This document shows, piece after piece, positions 57,916 through 64,000 of a stretch of DNA of 64,000 bases. Below the pieces are notes generated by a model that worked only from the letters and a program-made list of their open reading frames with translations, had not been told where the DNA came from and did not search any database. Both the position numbers and the translations under genes were made by a program. The stretch's first letter is position 1. Every line of letters begins with the position of its first letter. This stretch comes from Sphingomonas sp. HITSZ_GF (GTDB lineage Bacteria > Pseudomonadota > Alphaproteobacteria > Sphingomonadales > Sphingomonadaceae): contig NZ_JARQXA010000009.1 of NCBI RefSeq assembly GCF_029543155.1, forward strand, positions 1-64,000. The letters run 5' to 3'.

Positions 57916-60900
57916 ATGATCGGCATTGTCCGGGTCGCACTGTCCAAGCCATTGACCTTCATCGTCATGGCAATCTTCATTGCGCTGCTGGGCGTCCTCA
58001 GCGCGATGCGTGCGCCGGTGGACATTTTCCCTGACATCCGCGTGCCGGTGATCGCCACCGCCTGGCAATATGCCGGACTGCCGCCCGAGGAGATGGGCGG
58101 GCGGATCATCACCCCCTATGAGCGCGCACTGACGACGACGGTCAACGATATCGACCATATCGAGAGCCAGTCGATGCAGGGCGTCGGCGTGGTGAAGATC
58201 TTCTTCCAGCCCGGCGCCGACATTCGCCTCGCCAATGCCCAGGTCACTGCGATCTCGCAGACGCTGCTCCGCCAGCTGCCGCCGGGCACCACCCCGCCGC
58301 TGATCCTGAACTACAATGCCTCCACCGTGCCGATCCTCCAGCTCGCGCTGCAGGGCCAAGGCGTTTCGGAAAGCCAGCTGTTCGACATCGCGCTCAACCA
58401 AATCCGTGCGCAGCTGGTCACCGTGCCCGGCGCCGCCGTGCCGTTGCCGCAGGGCGGCAGCCAGCGCCAGGTGCAGATCGATCTCGATCCCCAGGCGCTC
58501 CAGTCCAAGGGGCTGTCGGCGCAGGATGTCGGCAACGCGATCGCGGCGCAGAACCAGATCAATCCGGCCGGCTTCGCGAAGATCGGCGAATTCCAGTACG
58601 CCGTCCGCCTCAACAACGCGCCGCAATCGATCGACGAGCTCAACGACCTGCCGGTGCGCGTCGTCGGCGGCGCGACGATCCGGATGCGCGACGTCGCCCA
58701 TGTCCGCGACGGCGCGTCGCCGCAGACCAATGTCGTGCATGTCGATGGCGGCCGATCGGTGGTGCTTACCGTCCTCAAGAACGGCTCCGCCTCCACCCTG
58801 GCCATCGTGCAGGGCATCAAGGACAAGGTGAAGGCGATCCAGCCGACGCTGCCGCCGGGCGTGAAGATCGTCGTGCTGGGCGATCAATCGGTGTTCGTGC
58901 GTGCCGCCGTACAGGGCGTGATCTTCGAAGGCGCGATCGCCGCGGCGCTTACCTCGGCGATGATCCTGCTGTTCCTCGGCTCGTGGCGCTCCACCGTGAT
59001 CATCGCGATCTCGATCCCGCTGGCGATCCTGTTCGCGATCATCGGCCTGACGATCACCGGCAACACGCTGAACGTGATGACATTGGGCGGCCTCGCGCTT
59101 GCCGTCGGCATCCTGGTCGACGACGCGACGGTGACGATCGAGAACATCAACTGGCATCTCGAACAGGGGAAACCCGTGCACCAGGCTATCCTGGACGGCG
59201 CGCAGCAGATTGTCGCGCCCGCCTTTGTCGCACTGCTCTGCATATGTATCGTGTTCGTGCCGATGTTCTTCCTGCCCGGGGTAGCCGGCTTCCTGTTCGT
59301 GCCGATGGCTCTGTCGGTGGTCTTCGCGATGATCGGCTCGTTCATTCTGTCGCGCACACTCGTGCCGACGATGGCCGCCTATTTCCTCAAGCCGCATGCG
59401 CCGGGGCATATCCACGAAGCGGGCACGCCCGGCAGCCGCAACCCGCTGGTGCGCTTCCAACGCGCGTTCGAGCATCGCTTCGAGCGGATCCGCGCCAGCT
59501 ATGGCGACACGCTGAAGGGCCTGCTTGCCCGGCCGCGGCCCTTCGTGCTGGGCTTTCTGGGGCTGATCGCCGTGTCGTTCCTGCTGGTGCCGTTCCTCGG
59601 CCAGAACTTCTTCCCGTCGGTCGATTCGGGCGCGATCGCGATCCATGTCCGCGCGCCGGTGGGCAGCCGCATCGAAGAGACCTCGGCGCATTTCGATCGC
59701 GTCCAGCGCGCGATCCGGGAGATCATCCCCGCCAGGGAACTGACCTCGGTCGTCGACAATATCGGCCTGCCGGTCAGCTCGATCAACAATGTCTATAACA
59801 ACTCGGGGACCTTCGGCCCGCAGGACGGCGACATCCTGATCCAGCTCGCCGAGCATCACGGCCCGACGGCGGACTATGTCGAGCAGCTCCGGACCAAGCT
59901 GCCGCAGCTCTTCCCGGGCTCGAGCTTCGCCTTCCTGCCCGCCGACATCACCAGCCAGATCCTGAACTTCGGTGCCCCCGCGCCGATCGACATCCAGGTC
60001 AACGGCAACAAGGTCGCCGCCAACACCGCGATCGCCCAGGACATCTTGCGCCGGATCGCCCGCATCCCCGGCGTCGCCGATGCCCGCGTCCAGCAATCGA
60101 CGCGCTATCCGCAGATCAACGTTAATGTCGATCGCAACCGCATCGGCCAGTTCGGGCTGACCGAGCGCGACGTGACGACCAGCGTAGGCGCGTCGCTCGC
60201 CGGCACGCAGCAGACCGCGCCGGTCTTCTTCCTCAATCCGCAGAACGGCGTGTCCTATCCGGTGGTCGCGCAGGCCCCGGAATATCGCGTCGGCTCGATC
60301 AGCGACCTGTCGAACATCCCGGTGACCGGCAGTGGCGGCGACGCGCGCAACAGCCAGGTGCTGGGCGGCATCGCGACGATCACGCGCAGCAACGCCGCCG
60401 CCGTGGTCTCGCACTACAACATCGCCCCGGTGATCAACGTCTATGCGACCACCAGCGGCCGAGACCTGGGCGCGGTTTCCGCCGACATCCAGAAGGTGAT
60501 CCGCGCCGCGCAGGAAAAGGCCCCGGCGGGCACCACGATCACGCTGCGCGGCCAATATGCGACGATGCAGAGCGCCTTTACCGGCCTGGGTTTCGGCCTG
60601 CTCGGTGCGGCGGTGCTGATCTACCTGCTGATCGTGGTCAACTTCCAGAGCTGGCTCGACCCGTTCGTGATCATCACCGCGCTGCCCGGCGCGCTGGCCG
60701 GCATCGTCTGGATGCTGTTCCTCAGCGGCACGACGCTGTCCGTCCCCGCCCTTACCGGCGCGATCATGTGCATGGGCGTGGCGACCGCCAATTCGATCCT
60801 GGTCGTCAGCTTCGCCCGCGAGCGGCTCGCCGAGCTGGGCGATGCGGTCCAGGCGGCGCTGGACGCGGGCATGACCCGCTTCCGTCCAGTGCTGATGACC

Positions 60901-61116
60901 GCACTCGCGATGATCATCGGCATGCTGCCGATGGCGCTCGGTCTGGGCGAAGGCGGCGAGCAGAACGCCCCGCTCGGCCGCGCCGTGATCGGCGGCCTAC
61001 TGGTCGCGACCTTCGCCACGCTGATGTTCGTCCCCGTAATCTTCAGCCTTGCCCACAAGCGCAAGGCAGCGGCGCCCGCGCCCGCACCTGCCCCCCTGGA
61101 GGAAGCCCATGCCTGA
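57916..61116 (+). CDS. RND efflux permease (HAE-1/AcrB-like, inner membrane)
   Basis: 1066 residues. TM1 is at about 12-30. The proton-relay Asp pair is in GILVDDATVTIENINW (TM4). Two large periplasmic loops (about 35-335 and 560-865) and 12 membrane segments give the standard RND fold. The motif GADIRLANAQV replaces the usual G-T-D-x-D-x-A-Q-V-x-V-Q-N, and the GQYATMQSAFTGLGFGLLGA and LPGALAGIVWMLFLSGTTLS segments are typical of the AcrB/MdtB-CusA-related branch that exports organic compounds. It is followed by adaptor and outer-membrane genes with 8- and 11-bp overlaps. There is no local regulator beside the operon on this strand. Confidence 0.95.
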   Translation: MIGIVRVALSKPLTFIVMAIFIALLGVLSAMRAPVDIFPDIRVPVIATAWQYAGLPPEEMGGRIITPYERALTTTVNDIDHIESQSMQGVGVVKIFFQPGADIRLANAQVTAISQTLLRQLPPGTTPPLILNYNASTVPILQLALQGQGVSESQLFDIALNQIRAQLVTVPGAAVPLPQGGSQRQVQIDLDPQALQSKGLSAQDVGNAIAAQNQINPAGFAKIGEFQYAVRLNNAPQSIDELNDLPVRVVGGATIRMRDVAHVRDGASPQTNVVHVDGGRSVVLTVLKNGSASTLAIVQGIKDKVKAIQPTLPPGVKIVVLGDQSVFVRAAVQGVIFEGAIAAALTSAMILLFLGSWRSTVIIAISIPLAILFAIIGLTITGNTLNVMTLGGLALAVGILVDDATVTIENINWHLEQGKPVHQAILDGAQQIVAPAFVALLCICIVFVPMFFLPGVAGFLFVPMALSVVFAMIGSFILSRTLVPTMAAYFLKPHAPGHIHEAGTPGSRNPLVRFQRAFEHRFERIRASYGDTLKGLLARPRPFVLGFLGLIAVSFLLVPFLGQNFFPSVDSGAIAIHVRAPVGSRIEETSAHFDRVQRAIREIIPARELTSVVDNIGLPVSSINNVYNNSGTFGPQDGDILIQLAEHHGPTADYVEQLRTKLPQLFPGSSFAFLPADITSQILNFGAPAPIDIQVNGNKVAANTAIAQDILRRIARIPGVADARVQQSTRYPQINVNVDRNRIGQFGLTERDVTTSVGASLAGTQQTAPVFFLNPQNGVSYPVVAQAPEYRVGSISDLSNIPVTGSGGDARNSQVLGGIATITRSNAAAVVSHYNIAPVINVYATTSGRDLGAVSADIQKVIRAAQEKAPAGTTITLRGQYATMQSAFTGLGFGLLGAAVLIYLLIVVNFQSWLDPFVIITALPGALAGIVWMLFLSGTTLSVPALTGAIMCMGVATANSILVVSFARERLAELGDAVQAALDAGMTRFRPVLMTALAMIIGMLPMALGLGEGGEQNAPLGRAVIGGLLVATFATLMFVPVIFSLAHKRKAAAPAPAPAPLEEAHA

Positions 61117-62257
61117 CACTGCTCCCAATCGTCGCAAATGGTGGGGTGTCGCGGCGGCCGCAGTGGCGGTCGCGCTGGTCGGATCCGGCATCTATGGCCG
61201 CATCCATGCCGAGCAGCATCTTGCCAGCGTCGCGGCCGGCGCGGCGGTGCCCACCGTCAACCTCATCGCGCCCAAGCCCGGCACCAACCACGACACGCTG
61301 ACGCTGCCGGCCAATCTGCAGGCGCTGAACAACGCGCCGATCTATGCCCGCACCTCGGGCTATGTCCGCCAGTGGCTGGTCAATATCGGCGACACGGTCC
61401 ACCGCGGCCAGGTGCTTGCCGTGCTCGACGCGCCGGAGGTCGAGCAGCAGCTCGCTGCCGCCCAGGCCGATCTGCAGACCGCACGCGCCAACCAGCAGCT
61501 TGCCAACACCACCGCGCAGCGCTGGAGCCAGATGCTGTCCAAGGACGCGGTCTCGCAGCAGGAGACTGACGAGAAGCGCGGCGAGCTCGCGGCGCGCACC
61601 GCGGTCACCGCGGCGGCCCAGGCCAATGTCCGCCGGCTCCAGGCGACGATCGGCTTCACCCGGCTGCGCGCACCGTTCGACGGCATCGTCACCACCCGCA
61701 ATGCCGAGATCGGCGCGCTGGTGACGGCGGGCAATGCCGGCGCCCAGCCGCTGTTCGTCGTCGCCGACGTCAACCGCATCCGCGCCCTGGTCCGCGTGCC
61801 CCAGGGCTATTCCGCCGATGTGAAGCCGGGGATGGAAGTGACGCTGGCGCTACCCGAATATCCCGGCCGCACCTTCACCGCGACGATGACCCGCAGCGCC
61901 GGCGCGGTCGACCCCAGCTCGGGTACCGTGCTGGTCGAGCTGCAGGCGTCCAACGGCGACCGTGCGCTCAAGCCCGGTGCCTATGCCCAGGCCAGTTTCC
62001 CGATCCATGGCGGCGGCAATGCGCTGACGCTGCCGCCCAGCGCGCTGATGGTCGGCCAGGACGGCACGCGAGTCGCCGTGCTGCGCGCCGACGGCAAGGC
62101 CGAGCTGCGCAAGATCACCATCGGGCGCGACCTGGGCAAGTCGATCGAAGTAAGCGCGGGATTGTCGCCGAACGACCGGGTGATCGACAGCCCGCCGGAA
62201 TCGCTCCAGACCGGCGATCCGGTGCGTGTCGCGCAGGGAGGCGCCAATGCGCGCTAG
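61109..62257 (+). CDS. RND periplasmic adaptor (membrane-fusion protein)
   Basis: 382 residues from ATG at 61109 with GGAGGAAG upstream; it overlaps the permease stop by 8 bp. An N-terminal membrane anchor (WWGVAAAAVAVALVGSGIYG) is followed by the lipoyl/barrel-sandwich half (YARTSGYVRQWLVNIGDTVH), an alpha-helical hairpin at about 110-170 (heptad-like LAAAQADLQTARANQQLANT), the second lipoyl half (IGFTRLRAPFDGIVTTRNAE) and a beta-barrel/MP domain. It bridges the permease and the outer-membrane channel of the same operon. Confidence 0.94.
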   Translation: MPDTAPNRRKWWGVAAAAVAVALVGSGIYGRIHAEQHLASVAAGAAVPTVNLIAPKPGTNHDTLTLPANLQALNNAPIYARTSGYVRQWLVNIGDTVHRGQVLAVLDAPEVEQQLAAAQADLQTARANQQLANTTAQRWSQMLSKDAVSQQETDEKRGELAARTAVTAAAQANVRRLQATIGFTRLRAPFDGIVTTRNAEIGALVTAGNAGAQPLFVVADVNRIRALVRVPQGYSADVKPGMEVTLALPEYPGRTFTATMTRSAGAVDPSSGTVLVELQASNGDRALKPGAYAQASFPIHGGGNALTLPPSALMVGQDGTRVAVLRADGKAELRKITIGRDLGKSIEVSAGLSPNDRVIDSPPESLQTGDPVRVAQGGANAR

Positions 62258-63644
62258 GCTCTCGCTGCTCGTTGCCGCGCTGCTTTCGGGTTGCGCGACC
62301 GCCCCCCATTATGCGGTGCCCGAAACCCCCGCCGTACCTGCGTTCAAGGAGCAAGGACCCTGGGTCACAGTCGGCACGGACCTGCCCGCCAATGCCGATT
62401 GGTGGCAGATGTTCGGAGACGCGACGCTCGACACGCTGATCCCCAAGATCGAGGCCGGCAACCCGAGCCTGGCCGCCGCGGTCGCGCGCTATGACCAGGC
62501 GGCTGCTCAGGTGCGCCGCGAACGTGCCGATCTGCTGCCGAACGTGAATGCAGGCGCCGATGCCGAGCGCGCGCGTGTGTCAGCCGGCCGCGCGCCGACC
62601 GCGCCGGGCGCTGCGACCTATAGCGATCGCAGCCTGGGCGTGTCGCTGGGTTACGAGCTCGATCTGTTCGGCCGCATCCGCAATTCGGTGCGCCAGGCCA
62701 GCGCCGGCGCACAGGCAAGCGAGGCCGATCTGGCCGCGACGAAGCTGGCGCTCCAGACGCGGCTCGCCTCGATCTATTTCGATCTGCGCGGCCTCGACGC
62801 CCGGCTGGTGCTGCTGCGCGAAAGCGTCGCGGCCTTCCAGCGCGCCTATGACCTCACCTCGACCCGGCATGACGGCGGCATCGCCTCCGGGCTGGACGTG
62901 AGCCGCGCGGCGACGATCCTCGCCAATGCCCGCGCCGAACTCGACGCTGTCGCGGCGGCGCGCGCGCGGGACGAGCACGCGATCGCGATCCTGATCGGCG
63001 AGGCGCCGGCGAGCTTCTCGCTGCCGGTCGCCGATCGCCTGATCGAAGCCCCCGCAGTTCCGGTCGGCTTGCCCTCCACCTTGCTCCAGCGGCGTCCCGA
63101 TCTGGTCGCCGCCGAGCGCCGGGTGGCCGCGGCCAATGCCGGGATCGGCGTCGCCCGCGCCGCCTTGTTCCCACGGGTGACGCTGGGCGGCCAGGCCGGC
63201 TTCGAGACGATCCACGGCGACATCCTGTCGGCGTCGAACAGCTTCTGGGCATTGGGGCCACTGTCGGCGGTGGCCTCGATCTTCGACGGCGGCGCCCGTC
63301 GCGCCAATCTGCGGATCGCCCGCGCCCAGTTCGACGAATCCGCGGCGCTCTATCGCGGCGCCGTGCTCGATGCGTTTCGCGAGGTCGAGGACTATCTCGC
63401 CACCGCGCGCGACCTTGCATCGCAGGAGCACAACCAGCTCGACGCAGTCACGGCCGCCGAGCGCACGCGCGACCTTGCGATGACGCGCTACCGCGACGGC
63501 GCCTCGGACTATCTGGAAGTGGTCACTGCGCAAACCGCGGCGCTCGACGCGCGGCGCGCGCTGCTGATTACCCAGGCCGCCCAGCTGGGCGTCGCGACGG
63601 ACATGGTGCGCGCAGTCGGCGGCGGCTATTTGCGGGCCCGCTAA
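62247..63644 (+). CDS. RND outer-membrane factor (NodT family, lipoprotein)
   Basis: 465 residues from ATG at 62247 with AGGGAGG upstream and an 11-bp overlap with the adaptor gene. The signal peptide ends in a lipobox, LVAALLSGC, so the N-terminal Cys is lipidated. Two OEP repeats are visible: VARYDQAAAQVRRERADLLP with GVSLGYELDLFGRIRNSVRQ, and the second with LPSTLLQRRPDLVAAERRVA and LGPLSAVASIFDGGARRANL. It completes the tripartite efflux pump. It is convergent with the BLUF gene. Confidence 0.95.
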   Translation: MRARLSLLVAALLSGCATAPHYAVPETPAVPAFKEQGPWVTVGTDLPANADWWQMFGDATLDTLIPKIEAGNPSLAAAVARYDQAAAQVRRERADLLPNVNAGADAERARVSAGRAPTAPGAATYSDRSLGVSLGYELDLFGRIRNSVRQASAGAQASEADLAATKLALQTRLASIYFDLRGLDARLVLLRESVAAFQRAYDLTSTRHDGGIASGLDVSRAATILANARAELDAVAAARARDEHAIAILIGEAPASFSLPVADRLIEAPAVPVGLPSTLLQRRPDLVAAERRVAAANAGIGVARAALFPRVTLGGQAGFETIHGDILSASNSFWALGPLSAVASIFDGGARRANLRIARAQFDESAALYRGAVLDAFREVEDYLATARDLASQEHNQLDAVTAAERTRDLAMTRYRDGASDYLEVVTAQTAALDARRALLITQAAQLGVATDMVRAVGGGYLRAR

Positions 63645-63671
63645 CCTGCGCCAAGGTGCCGCGCGCCATCC

Positions 63672-64000
63672 TCAATTGGGTTTGGGAGAAAATTCGCTGA
63701 GCATCGCGAGCAGCCCTTCGCGTCCGCCGGCAGCACCTGCTGCCGCCCTGGCGATGATCTGCTCGATGCCGACGGCCCGCCCTTCATAGACGAGCGACCA
63801 GCGGCCGAACTGCCGCGCCGGCATTGCGCCCTCTGCCAGCGTGATCACTTCGGCAAGGCCGGGGTCCGCCATGGTTTGGGCGCGAAGCGCGGCAATGTCA
63901 TCCTGACCGCCTTCCAGCCATTCGACCTGCCAGTCGTCTGCGCGCACCATCATTCCAGTCACGCCCGGCCAGATGTCGCGGTCCACTACCCGACCCTGAC
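63672..64000 (-). CDS. BLUF-domain protein, C-terminal part (runs off the window)
   Basis: The last 109 codons of a gene whose start lies beyond 64000; a GTG at 63986 is an internal codon, because the open frame continues to the window edge. The visible part, GVTGMMVRADDWQVEWLEGG then D-I-A-A-L-R-A, MADPGLAEVITLAEGAMPAR and Q-F-G-R-W-S-L-V-Y-E, matches the second half of the BLUF flavin photoreceptor domain (G-I-T-G-x-L, F-x-Q-x-L-E-G and R-x-F-x-x-W-x-M). The usual Trp-containing beta-5 segment reads WSLVY instead of W-S-M. No output domain follows, so it would be a short single-domain BLUF protein. The N-terminal FAD-binding Tyr/Gln cannot be seen. Confidence 0.65.
   Translation of the reverse strand, partial: QGRVVDRDIWPGVTGMMVRADDWQVEWLEGGQDDIAALRAQTMADPGLAEVITLAEGAMPARQFGRWSLVYEGRAVGIEQIIARAAAGAAGGREGLLAMLSEFSPKPN

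Overview
The window is 64 kb of GC-rich chromosome from an alphaproteobacterium, most likely Sphingomonas or a close relative in the Sphingomonadaceae. The reasons are five large TonB-dependent receptors (TBDRs), two of them with FecI/FecR-type sigma/anti-sigma pairs, an SdpR/SdpI-like pair, a TorF-type porin, intergenic palindromic repeats of the CCCCGGC-GAAA-GCCGGGG kind, and dense operons with 1-4 bp stop/start overlaps. I saw no rRNA, tRNA, transposase, phage gene or CRISPR array. Start codons were moved where a ribosome binding site (RBS) clearly decided them.

Layout. 1-12.9 kb: a lipid/ester catabolic locus. It has a TetR regulator with an acyl-CoA dehydrogenase, a TBDR, an acyl-CoA ligase, a lipoprotein, two secreted alpha/beta hydrolases, an MFS transporter, an SdpRI-like pair, and an operon of hydrolase, SCP-x-type thiolase and HSL-type esterase. 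Palindromes close to TTGATTCATGAATCAA lie upstream of the TBDR and of the hydrolase operon. 13-18.8 kb: TorF-like porin, SulP transporter with carbonic anhydrase, an OmpR/EnvZ-type two-component system and a small exported protein. 18.9-26.9 kb: sulfatase, ECF sigma, FecR, STN-TBDR and a second sulfatase that is cut by an in-frame TGA. 27-41.3 kb: TBDR, a LysR gene enclosed by perfect 42-bp inverted repeats, an exported S33 hydrolase, a PLP dehydratase/deacylase/RidA operon, an esterase with two Tat-exported amidohydrolases, and another TBDR. 41.8-49.4 kb: a C6 branched-acid locus with HMG-CoA lyase, degradative HMG-CoA reductase, a divergent MocR regulator, enoyl-CoA hydratase, a CaiB-type CoA-transferase and an MHS-type transporter. 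49.4-57.6 kb: glycosyltransferase, S9 peptidase, STN-TBDR, FecR and ECF sigma. 57.9-63.6 kb: a complete tripartite RND efflux operon. The right edge holds a partial BLUF protein.

How the parts fit together. Most modules follow one plan: an outer-membrane TBDR brings in a polymer fragment or conjugate, exported hydrolases trim it, an inner-membrane transporter takes it up, and CoA-linked enzymes degrade it, all under a local regulator. The most interesting points are (i) the LysR gene framed by 42-bp inverted repeats, which could be an invertible regulatory cassette or a copied operator; (ii) a probable mevalonate/3-hydroxy-3-methylglutarate catabolic regulon with a shared GGTACAATT element upstream of three transcription units, including a TBDR; (iii) two matching ECF promoters, GCGTTACCAA-N15-TGTCWTGC, upstream of the sigma gene and its TBDR; and (iv) the sulfatase interrupted by TGA.
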